This document shows, piece by piece, positions 9,001 to 16,321 of a stretch of DNA of 64,000 bases. A program made the position numbers and the translations under genes. The notes beneath the pieces are model-generated. The model did not search any database. It saw only the letters and a list, made by a program, of their open reading frames with translations, and was not told where the DNA came from. How positions within the stretch are numbered: the first letter of the stretch is position 1; each line of letters opens with the position of its first letter. The stretch comes from Ardenticatenaceae bacterium. Lineage in GTDB: Bacteria > Chloroflexota > Anaerolineae > Promineifilales > Promineifilaceae. The stretch is taken from the NCBI GenBank assembly GCA_020634245.1, contig JACKCC010000007.1:248001-312000 (forward strand), read 5' to 3'.

Positions 9001-9183
9001 TGCGGGAATTAACTACCAATACATCTCAATAATTTCCTGTACATCGCTTGAGTCAGGTAAAAATTAACATTTTTCGAGGCGCGTTTCCATTAATGAAGCG
9101 TGAAAGTGTCTTCACATGTTAAAACAGAAACATATTTGTCTAATATTGTTTAGATTTAGGCGTTTTTACGACAGAAATATTGA

Positions 9184-9921
9184 TCAGGGGCGTGGCCGCA
9201 ATACTGCCTGAAGTATGACTTTGCTAACGCCGCTGCCGGTAAAACCGATGCTGCGGGCAAGCTGCTGGGAGGCCATGTTTTGCTGTGCCGCCATGTAAAG
9301 GGGGGTACGGCCGTTACTCAACAAATACTGCACCATCGCCGCCGCCACACTTTTACCATAACCGTGTCGTTGCTGGCTAACGGCCGTATTCACTGAAATC
9401 TCGGCAAAATGGGGCGTCTGCCAGTTGATGCCGGAAGCAGCTACCACTTCTTGCTCCGGGCTGTTGATGTTGCGGATGACGAAGCGGGGCAGCCTGTTGG
9501 GGCCGGTCGAACTGCTGACCAGAACGTTGATAATCGGCTCAAAGCGGCTGCGATCCAGTACCAGCACATCCAGATGTTCTTCGCTGTGGATTTCGAAGAG
9601 GGCTTGCAAAAGAGGGAGATAAGCAGTGGGAGCCAGAAGAATAACGGCCGTTCCTGGCACCAACTCCTGGTAAATCACCTCGGTGCTGGCGGCCATGTTC
9701 TGGATAGGCAAACGCAGCGTCAGCAGCGGCCGGAACAAATCCATTCCGGTGCGGGACAGGGCCATATAACCTTGTGCCCGTTCCGCACCATTTGGATAAG
9801 GCAGCAGCTGCGTCTGCCCGTCAGGATGATAAAAAGCGTAGTAACTGGCGGCGGCATCGGCCGGATTGTATTCGTCCAGCAGGTGGCGGATGGCGCGGCG
9901 GTTGGCAGCTAAATCGGTCAT
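9184..9921 (-). CDS. GNAT family N-acetyltransferase
   Basis: A 245-residue protein. The C-terminal half carries the acetyl-CoA loop (SQQRHGYGKSVAA, fitting Q/R-x-x-G-x-G/A) and the late ASQQLARSIGF motif of GNAT enzymes. The N-terminal half (LTLRLPIQNMAAS and following) has no clear domain. Substrate unknown. It lies 2 bp after the nucleoside phosphorylase stop and is probably co-transcribed with it. Confidence 0.8.
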   Translation of the reverse strand: MTDLAANRRAIRHLLDEYNPADAAASYYAFYHPDGQTQLLPYPNGAERAQGYMALSRTGMDLFRPLLTLRLPIQNMAASTEVIYQELVPGTAVILLAPTAYLPLLQALFEIHSEEHLDVLVLDRSRFEPIINVLVSSSTGPNRLPRFVIRNINSPEQEVVAASGINWQTPHFAEISVNTAVSQQRHGYGKSVAAAMVQYLLSNGRTPLYMAAQQNMASQQLARSIGFTGSGVSKVILQAVLRPRP

Positions 9922-9923
9922 GT

Positions 9924-10661
9924 TTAACTTTTGGCCAGGGCACGCAAGGTAATTAGGGTGGCATCGTCTACGGCCGTTTTCACCACCGTCTGATCCGGAT
10001 CAAACGTATCCATTGTCTCTGCCTCACCCAAAACATTGCCATCGACCACTAAAATGGCTCCCGTCTGCACGCTGCGCAGGGAGCCAATGATGAACAACGC
10101 CGCACACTCCATCTCCACCGCTTGCACGTTGGCTTGCGACATGGTGTGATAAAGCGGCAGAGCCGGATAAACGCCTTCGTAAAAGATGTCGCTGGTGAAG
10201 ACGATGCCGCTGCGGGGGGAACGGCCGTGTTCTTTCACCGCCGCCCGCAGTGCCAAAGCCAGCTCCGGGTCGGCAACGGCCGGATAACCTTTGGGGACAG
10301 CGGAACGGCCGTAACCCGTAAAATCCACAGCCGCCGTCGCCACCACCAGGTCACCCGATCGCATATCCGGCTGCAAACCGCCACAAGTGCCCACACGCAC
10401 AATGCGCTGCGCCCCGGCAGCAATCAACTCCTCAAAAGCAATCGCTGCCCCCGGCGCGCCAATCCCATGCGAGGTCACGGTAATCGTCTTATCAGCGAAA
10501 CGACCCTGGAAAGTGCGGTATTCCCGCTTCTCACCCAGTAAGACCGCCTCGTCCAATCGTTCCGCAATCCGCGTTGCCCGCGCCGGATCGCCACAAACAA
10601 GCACATCCGCGCTGACACTTCCCTTCGCCAAACCAATATGCGGCAGCAATTTCTCAGCCAT
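9924..10661 (-). CDS. Nucleoside phosphorylase (uridine phosphorylase-like)
   Basis: A 245-residue PNP/UDP phosphorylase-family enzyme that splits a nucleoside with phosphate into base and ribose-1-phosphate. Motifs seen: CGDPARA (phosphate loop), TSHGIGAPGAAIAFEEL, RVGTCGGLQ and the ribose-binding AVEMECAAL. The arrangement fits uridine/purine phosphorylases of the hexameric class. The ATG at 10659-10661 is preferred over an upstream TTG. Confidence 0.88.
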   Translation of the reverse strand: MAEKLLPHIGLAKGSVSADVLVCGDPARATRIAERLDEAVLLGEKREYRTFQGRFADKTITVTSHGIGAPGAAIAFEELIAAGAQRIVRVGTCGGLQPDMRSGDLVVATAAVDFTGYGRSAVPKGYPAVADPELALALRAAVKEHGRSPRSGIVFTSDIFYEGVYPALPLYHTMSQANVQAVEMECAALFIIGSLRSVQTGAILVVDGNVLGEAETMDTFDPDQTVVKTAVDDATLITLRALAKS

Positions 10662-10695
10662 AACTACCAACCAACCAGCAACTAGCCACCAGCCG

Positions 10696-11697
10696 CTAAA
10701 GCTGAAAATCCATGCCCTTCGGCTTGTTATCCAGCACCGCTTCCAGTTTCTCCATCACGTCATCGGTGAGCAGAGGCACAACCTCCAGCGCCGCCATATT
10801 TTCCACCACCTGTTCCACTCGGGAAGCGCCGGTGATGACCGTGCTGACATTGGGATTCTTCACACACCAGGCAATGGCCAGCTTGGCCATCGACGTACCC
10901 AGTTCATCGGCGACTTGGGTCAATTCGCGCGTCTTTTGAATCCGCCGCCGCCCCTCTTCACTCTCAAACATTTCGCGCAGCCACTCGTAACCCGGCAGAG
11001 TCAGGCGCGAATCATCGGGGACACCATCGTTGTACTTGCCGGTCAGCAAACCTGAAGCCAGTGGCGACCAAATCGTCGTACCCAGACCAATCGCTTCGTA
11101 CAACCGGGCGTATTCGACCTCGACCGTGTGGCGGTGGAACATATGGTACTGCGGCTGCTCCATCGTTGGCGGGATAAGGTTGTACTGCCGGGCTACGCTG
11201 TAGGCTTCCATCAACTGCTGTGCTGACCATTCCGACGTGCCCCAATACAGCACTTTGCCCTGCTGAATGAGATTGCTCATCGTCCAGACCACCTCTTCTA
11301 TTGGCACTTCAGGATCAGGCCGATGGCAGAAATAGAGGTCCAGATAATCGACTTGCAGCCGTTCCATCGCCTGATGGCACGCTTCCACCAAATGTTTGCG
11401 GCTCAAGCCGCGCTGCGTGGGCTGAGTGTCGGGAATTGCCCCCCACATCACTTTGCTAGAAACGATGTAGCTGTCCCGCCGCCAGCCCGATTTTTTGAGT
11501 GCTTGCCCCATGATGGTTTCCGACTGACCATGCGCGTATATTTCGGCATTGTCAAAGAAATTACACCCGGCATCATAAGCCGCAGCCATGCTCTCCAATG
11601 CGGCATCAACGTCCATCTGATTACCAAACGTAACCCAGGAACCAAACGACAAAACGCTAACTTTTAATCCCGATTTCCCTAAACGACGATATTCCAT
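10696..11697 (-). CDS. Aldo/keto reductase (potassium-channel beta-subunit-like)
   Basis: A 333-residue NADPH-dependent (beta/alpha)8 oxidoreductase. The catalytic set is visible: D49, Y54 (FFDNAEIYAHG), K81 (SSK) and the His in LDLYFCHRPDP. WGTSEWSAQQLMEA and the cofactor loop ending VSTVITGASRVEQV place it with the KCNAB/YghZ-like group. The physiological aldehyde is unknown. Confidence 0.9.
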   Translation of the reverse strand: MEYRRLGKSGLKVSVLSFGSWVTFGNQMDVDAALESMAAAYDAGCNFFDNAEIYAHGQSETIMGQALKKSGWRRDSYIVSSKVMWGAIPDTQPTQRGLSRKHLVEACHQAMERLQVDYLDLYFCHRPDPEVPIEEVVWTMSNLIQQGKVLYWGTSEWSAQQLMEAYSVARQYNLIPPTMEQPQYHMFHRHTVEVEYARLYEAIGLGTTIWSPLASGLLTGKYNDGVPDDSRLTLPGYEWLREMFESEEGRRRIQKTRELTQVADELGTSMAKLAIAWCVKNPNVSTVITGASRVEQVVENMAALEVVPLLTDDVMEKLEAVLDNKPKGMDFQL

Positions 11698-11788
11698 TGC
11701 ATTCTCCTAACGCTTGTTATCGACCGATTTGAGGCGACCGGTCAAGCAAATAATTGATTGGATGTTTGCAACTATTCGGTTCCCACGT

Positions 11789-11817
11789 GGGCTGAGCTTG
11801 TCGAAGCCCGGCTGCCT
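11789..11817 (-). repeat. Half copy of the GCTGAGCTTGTCGAAG palindromic repeat
   Basis: Reads GGGCTGAGCTTGTCGAAGCC then CGGCTGCCT, identical to the reverse complement of the central part of the copy at 14852. The partner arm is missing, so this is a truncated element. Confidence 0.7.
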
Positions 11818-11890
11818 GAATAGTTATGGCTGTTTTTCAAGGTGTAGTTTACTGGCTCCCCCCGTTTTCGCAACCATCCATCACGGATTT

Positions 11891-12478
11891 TTAATGCCTG
11901 CTCCAACGTGGTTGGGGACGTTGGGCCAAATCCACTCGATGCGTCCAGGCAAAAATCAGCACCATCCCCAACCAGACGGCCAACCAGACTGGCAATGCGG
12001 GTAAAAACAGCAAAACAATGAGCAAACAAACGCTGCCAGCCATCACCGCCCAACCTTCCGGCTTGAGCAGGTAAAACCAGAGGGCAAACAGCAATCCCAA
12101 AACCATCGGCACCAGCCAGAGGCTCAATCCGCTCCAAATGCCAAAGGTAACGGCCAGCGCCTTACCGCCGCGAAAACGCAGGAAGGGTGAAAACGCATGA
12201 CCAAGGATGGGAGCCAGGGCCACGGCCGTTAACCACCATCCATCCACGCCAACCACAAAATGGGCCAGCCCGACCGGAATCGCTCCCTTGAAAAAATCCA
12301 GCAGAATAGCCAGCCAGCCCCAGCCCGTGCCGCCGGCCCGCCACACATTGGCCGCCCCTGGATTGCCATCACCAAAGTCGCGAATATCCACGCCCAGCGC
12401 CAGCCGCCCCAGCCAAACCGACAGCGGCAGTGCCCCCGACAAAAATGACAACAAAATCCACAAAAAATCTGTGTTCAT
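11891..12478 (-). CDS. plsY: Glycerol-3-phosphate acyltransferase PlsY
   Basis: A 195-residue integral membrane enzyme that moves acyl groups from acyl-phosphate to glycerol-3-phosphate, the first step of phospholipid synthesis. Signatures: FGDGNPGAANVWR (motif 1), LDFFKGAIPV, and GHAFSPFLRFRGGKALAVTFG (motifs 2-3). Five or more membrane helices. It lies 9 bp downstream of the CrtI-like flavoprotein and is probably in the same transcript. Confidence 0.92.
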   Translation of the reverse strand: MNTDFLWILLSFLSGALPLSVWLGRLALGVDIRDFGDGNPGAANVWRAGGTGWGWLAILLDFFKGAIPVGLAHFVVGVDGWWLTAVALAPILGHAFSPFLRFRGGKALAVTFGIWSGLSLWLVPMVLGLLFALWFYLLKPEGWAVMAGSVCLLIVLLFLPALPVWLAVWLGMVLIFAWTHRVDLAQRPQPRWSRH

Positions 12479-12487
12479 CCGTGAAAA

Positions 12488-13960
12488 TCAGTGTCCTGTT
12501 TGGTGCAGCACGGCCGTTGCTACCCGCATCCCGCCTACTGTCACCCCGGCCGTCGATTGGCCGGGAAAAATCGAATCACCCACCAACCACAAATTGGGGA
12601 TGCCTGTTGCCGGACCATGGGCGCGAAACAACGATTCCTGCGGAAAACCGCCCACCATCCCCTGCGGTCGCCGTGTGAAGCGCTGAAACGTCACCGGCGT
12701 CCCCGGCAAGCACAATCGAATCGATTGGCCGATGCCCGGAATGGCTCGTTCAGCTGCGGCCACCATCCGTTCGGCGTACTGCTGGCGGCGGACTTCGTAA
12801 GCGGCGCGATCCCGGTTTTGCAGTTCCCACCAGGGAGCAACGGCCGTATGCGTGGAAAGTGTCGCCGCCCGCATCCCTTTTGGCGCACGCTGCCCATCAT
12901 TCGGGTCAGAAAGCGAGATGAAAACAGAATTGGTCTCACCCAACGGTCGAGACGGGTCAACCACGACTTGATGATGATCGGGCAGGTTTTTCGGCAGATG
13001 GGCGGCATCCAGGCCCAGGTAGAGCGTAAACGCCCCCCACGTCGCCGGTGTGGTTTCGATTTTTTGCCGCCAACCGTTGGCCGCATCGCCATCCAACAAA
13101 CCGACCAATCCCCACGGCGTCAAATTGGCCAGCAGCCAATCCGCTTCCGCCGTTAATCCTTTGTTGGTACGGACGGCGGCGGCATGGCCGTTCCTAACCA
13201 CAATCTCAACCACTTCTTGCCGGTACAACACTTGCCCGCCGTTGGCCGCGATCCAGTCAGCCAGCATTTTGGCCAGACTGCCAATCCCACCGCGCACATG
13301 ATTGACGCCGCGCCGCGGCAAATCCAGCGCCGCGCTGCCATAAAGCGCGTTGGCCTTGTCGGCCGTCGTTTGCGCCGAGATAAGCAGTTGGGCATCAAGA
13401 AAAGCACGCAATTCCGGGCTGGCAGTGCGGGCCAATCCGGCAATTGTGCGCGTGAGATAGGGGATGGCCGGCAGGGTGGACGGCCGTATCGCCTTCACCA
13501 ATGTCACCCAATCGTTGAAAGACTGGGGCGGCCAGGGAAACGGCCGTGACGACACATCCCACGCCGCCGCCGCCAGCCGCTCCTGCAACTGCCAAAATCG
13601 TTCCGTACCCGGAAGTTTGGCCTGGCGCTCGGCCCGCCATTGCTCCCAATTAGCCCACTGCGTGATGGATTTGTCTGGCAAATGCACCACCCAGGCCGGA
13701 TCAACCGGCTGAATCGGCCAGTCCAAATCCAGCATCTCGGCCAGGCGAAAATGCGGCCCGCCGGGCGCAAAACCGCCGGCCAACGTCGCCCCGGCGTCGA
13801 AACGGTAGCCTTTGTGATAAAACGTGCCCGCGCTGCCGCCCGGATAGACGTGCGCTTCCAGAACGGTTACGTCGAGACCGGCTTTGAGCAGCAGGGATGC
13901 GGCCGTTAACCCGCCAATCCCCGCCCCAATGACAACGACACGATTATTGCTGAGACCCAT
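12488..13960 (-). CDS. CrtI/CrtISO-like FAD-dependent oxidoreductase
   Basis: A 490-residue flavoprotein of the phytoene desaturase/carotenoid isomerase/retinol saturase family. It has the N-terminal dinucleotide motif VVVIGAGIGGLTAASLL, then EAHVYPGGSAGTF, and the C-terminal motif LWLVGDSIFPGQSTAGVTVGG. A second such enzyme (27516) sits in the carotenoid operon, so this copy may act on another polyene or on lipid. Its start overlaps the end of the peroxiredoxin gene by 17 bp, which suggests translational coupling. Confidence 0.82.
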   Translation of the reverse strand: MGLSNNRVVVIGAGIGGLTAASLLLKAGLDVTVLEAHVYPGGSAGTFYHKGYRFDAGATLAGGFAPGGPHFRLAEMLDLDWPIQPVDPAWVVHLPDKSITQWANWEQWRAERQAKLPGTERFWQLQERLAAAAWDVSSRPFPWPPQSFNDWVTLVKAIRPSTLPAIPYLTRTIAGLARTASPELRAFLDAQLLISAQTTADKANALYGSAALDLPRRGVNHVRGGIGSLAKMLADWIAANGGQVLYRQEVVEIVVRNGHAAAVRTNKGLTAEADWLLANLTPWGLVGLLDGDAANGWRQKIETTPATWGAFTLYLGLDAAHLPKNLPDHHQVVVDPSRPLGETNSVFISLSDPNDGQRAPKGMRAATLSTHTAVAPWWELQNRDRAAYEVRRQQYAERMVAAAERAIPGIGQSIRLCLPGTPVTFQRFTRRPQGMVGGFPQESLFRAHGPATGIPNLWLVGDSIFPGQSTAGVTVGGMRVATAVLHQTGH

Positions 13961-14423
13961 CCATCACACCCAGGCTGGCCAACACTTCATCATTGCTGGG
14001 AATATCGCTCATCGAATGCCCGTAATGAACAAACCGGGCAATCCCAGCTTTATCGACGACGACCTGCGCCGGCATCCGGCCAAATTTAAACAGCTTAATT
14101 TCCTGACCGTACAATTTCAGCACCGAATGTTTAGGGTCGGGCAGGCCAACAAATGGCAAATCGTTTTCCGCCCAATAATCGCGGAATTTTGCGGCATTAT
14201 CCGGGCCGACGACCACAATTTCAGTCTCATTTTCCACAAATCGGTCATATTCCTGGCGCAACTGCGCCATATGCGCGCGGCAGAATGGTCACATAAAACC
14301 GCGATTGAAGACCAGAACGACGTTCTTCCGGCCCTTAAAATCGGCCAGACTGACCTTATTCCCCTTAAAATCCGGCAGCGTGAAATCCGGTGCCGGTTTG
14401 TTCAATTCTACTTTTTGACTCAT
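13944..14423 (-). CDS. Peroxiredoxin-like selenoprotein with an in-frame UGA (U-P-F-C active site)
   Basis: An AhpC/TSA-fold protein of 159 residues if the TGA at 14289-14291 (codon 45) is read as selenocysteine. The frame starts MSQKVELNKPAPDFTLPDF, runs through VVLVFNRGFM, meets the TGA, and continues in the same frame with PFCRAHMAQLRQEYDRF to a TAA. The TGA sits exactly where relatives carry the first Cys of the RG-x-x-C-P-F-C-R motif. A suitable hairpin follows (14246-14273). The upstream and downstream halves are both typical peroxiredoxin, so a normal stop is unlikely. A Cys-codon sequencing error is the main alternative. It would reduce peroxides or act as a thiol oxidoreductase. Confidence 0.8.
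14246..14273 (-). promoter_or_regulatory. Candidate bacterial SECIS hairpin
   Basis: In the mRNA, TGGCGC pairs with GCGCCA around the loop AGUU; the stem is extended by CAUA/UAUG past a GGAA bulge. The apical loop begins 25 nt after the UGA and has G as its second base. This fits the published bacterial SECIS model (loop about 16-37 nt after the UGA, G among the first two loop bases). Confidence 0.65.
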
Positions 14424-14424
14424 T

Positions 14425-14811
14425 TTAGTATTCCTTTGCTGTTTCCATTTCAATGCGGATGGCGGCTCTTTGCTGTTGGCGCATTTTGCCTATCCACTCA
14501 ATGGCCCGCTTGAGGAGGCCATATTTTTTAGTCATCAAGCCATCCACATGGCCAGCTTCGGCAGGATCAGTGATTTCGTAGGCACGGCCGTCCACCCAAG
14601 TTCCCAATGGATTCCCCCGCGCATCACAGGGAACAACCTTGATTTGCGGGTTGCGATTCAGCCGCTTGACTTTCCACGAATTGGCCAGAGTCCGCGTATA
14701 CAAAACGCCGTTTTCCATCACGAACCAGACCGGTGTTTTCACCCCCTGGCCATTTTTCTTGAAGGTTTCCAGATTGATGTATTGTTGGCGTTCAAATTGT
14801 TCTGTTGACAT
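14425..14811 (-). CDS. PPOX-class pyridoxamine 5'-phosphate oxidase-like/deazaflavin-dependent protein
   Basis: A 128-residue split-barrel flavin- or F420-binding protein. INLETFKKNGQGVKTPVWFV then LYTRTLANSWKVKRLNRNPQIKVVPCDARG is the pattern of the PPOX-class F420-dependent family. The ATG at 14809-14811 has AGGAGC upstream; codons further upstream lie in a repeat. One base separates its stop from the peroxiredoxin start region, so both are likely one redox-related transcript. Substrate unknown. Confidence 0.82.
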   Translation of the reverse strand: MSTEQFERQQYINLETFKKNGQGVKTPVWFVMENGVLYTRTLANSWKVKRLNRNPQIKVVPCDARGNPLGTWVDGRAYEITDPAEAGHVDGLMTKKYGLLKRAIEWIGKMRQQQRAAIRIEMETAKEY

Positions 14812-14851
14812 AGAAGCTCCTAATTTATGATGAAATATAACTGTACAGGTC

Positions 14852-14931
14852 GTTGCCTGAGCCTGTTGAAGGCAGCCGGGCTTCGACAAGCTCAGCCCTC
14901 AACAAAACTGTGTAATTACGATGAAACCTTG
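14852..14931. repeat. Palindromic dispersed repeat, copy 2 (GAGC.TGT.GAAG family)
   Basis: GCCTGAGCCTGTTGAAGGC faces GGGCTTCGACAAGCTCAGCC, followed by a tail ending in GTAATTACGA. The same layout occurs at 49423 and 53896. It separates the PPOX gene from the photolyase gene and could act as a terminator. Confidence 0.75.
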
Positions 14932-16319
14932 TAAGCATCCATCGTCCGCTGTCGTGCCTGCCCGTGATCAACGATGGGGGCCGGGTAATCTTTGCCGATG
15001 ATACAGCCAGCTTTTTTTTGTGCAGGCAGCGGCATCTTGTACGGCTCGTGAATGTATTTATCGGGCACATTGGCCAGTTCCGGCAGCCAGCGGCGGATGT
15101 ATGCCCCGTCAGGGTCAAATTTCGCCCCCTGTGTCATCGGATTGAAGATGCGGAAATAAGGCGCAGCGTCCGTGCCGGTGCCTGCCGTCCACTGCCAGCC
15201 ACCGTTATTGGCCGCCGGGTCGCCATCCACCAGATGCTGCATAAACCATTTTTCGCCCCAGCGCCAATCGATCAGCAAATCCTTGACCAGGAACGAAGCC
15301 ACAATCATCCGTGCCCGGTTGTGCATCCAGCCAGTAGCCAAAAGCTGGCGCATTGCCGCATCGACCACCGGATAGCCCGTTTTACCGGCACACCAGGCGG
15401 CAAATTCGGTCCCATCATTACGCCAGGGAATGGTGTCGTACTGCGGCCTAAAATTGCCCCGCCGCACATGGGGAAAGTGATACAAAATGGCCGCATAAAA
15501 TTCGCGCCAGATTAACTCGTTGAGCCAGGTTTCGACTCCTTTTTGGGCTGCGGCTGTCGTCGCTCTATCACGAGCCTGCAATGCCGCCACTACGGCCTGC
15601 CGTGCTGAAATCATCCCCAGCCGCAAATATGGCGAAAGCTGAGATGTGCCATCCAAATCAAGCTGATTACGGTCCACGCCATAACGAAAAATCGGCGCGT
15701 CTGATCCTTCAACAAAAACAGCCAAACGGTGCTGGGCCTCGGTTTCGCCGGGAGGGAAGGGAGCCTTGAGGGCTTCCGTTTCCGGCATGGCATCGCTGGG
15801 CGGCAAATCAGGTGTGGCGATTCGGTCTGGAACAGGCAGCAAATCGTTCGCATTGGGCAGGGCGTGGCTTTTCCACGCCTTGCTAAACGGTGTGAATACG
15901 GTGTACGGCGTACTGTCAGCCTTCAACACCCAATCGGGCGGATGGACGGTAAGGCCGGGCACCAGGTTCAATTGAACCGCTTCGGCCACCCGCTTGTCGC
16001 GCTGGCGGGCGTAGGGGGAGATATCGGCCTGGGCGTACACGGCCGTTGCCCGCACCTCACTCACCACCTGCGGCACAACCAGTTCCGGTTTGCCCAGCCG
16101 CACCAGCAGTCCACTGCCGCGTTTCTGCAAATCAGCCGCCAGCAGGCGCAGCCCGGCCACCAGAAAAGCCACCCGCTGCGGCGCCACCCAATCACTGCCC
16201 AGCAGCGCCGGGTCCAGCACAAACAGCGGCACGACCCGACCGCCGCCAGCCAGTGCCGCGTGTAGCGCCGGATTATCGATCAGGCGTAAATCGCGCCGAA
16301 TCCACCAGATCGCTGTCAT
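14916..16319 (-). CDS. phr: Deoxyribodipyrimidine photolyase
   Basis: A 467-residue class I CPD photolyase that repairs UV-induced pyrimidine dimers using blue light. The N-terminal antenna domain begins IWWIRRDLRLIDNPAL. The FAD domain shows LIWREFYAAILYHFP, GYPVVDAAMRQLLATGWMHNRARM, and LVDGDPAANNGGWQW then TGTDAAPYFRIFNP. It is the last gene of the long minus-strand run that begins with the CarH-like regulator; light-induced photolyase is common in CarH/LitR regulons. Its 3' end runs close to the repeat at 14852-14931. Confidence 0.95.
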   Translation of the reverse strand: MTAIWWIRRDLRLIDNPALHAALAGGGRVVPLFVLDPALLGSDWVAPQRVAFLVAGLRLLAADLQKRGSGLLVRLGKPELVVPQVVSEVRATAVYAQADISPYARQRDKRVAEAVQLNLVPGLTVHPPDWVLKADSTPYTVFTPFSKAWKSHALPNANDLLPVPDRIATPDLPPSDAMPETEALKAPFPPGETEAQHRLAVFVEGSDAPIFRYGVDRNQLDLDGTSQLSPYLRLGMISARQAVVAALQARDRATTAAAQKGVETWLNELIWREFYAAILYHFPHVRRGNFRPQYDTIPWRNDGTEFAAWCAGKTGYPVVDAAMRQLLATGWMHNRARMIVASFLVKDLLIDWRWGEKWFMQHLVDGDPAANNGGWQWTAGTGTDAAPYFRIFNPMTQGAKFDPDGAYIRRWLPELANVPDKYIHEPYKMPLPAQKKAGCIIGKDYPAPIVDHGQARQRTMDAYKVSS

Positions 16320-16321
16320 GA

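Noticed and set aside
14270..14423. Reading the peroxiredoxin as a short protein starting at 14270
   Set aside because: This would drop the N-terminal thioredoxin-fold strands, which are plainly encoded upstream in the same frame before the TGA.
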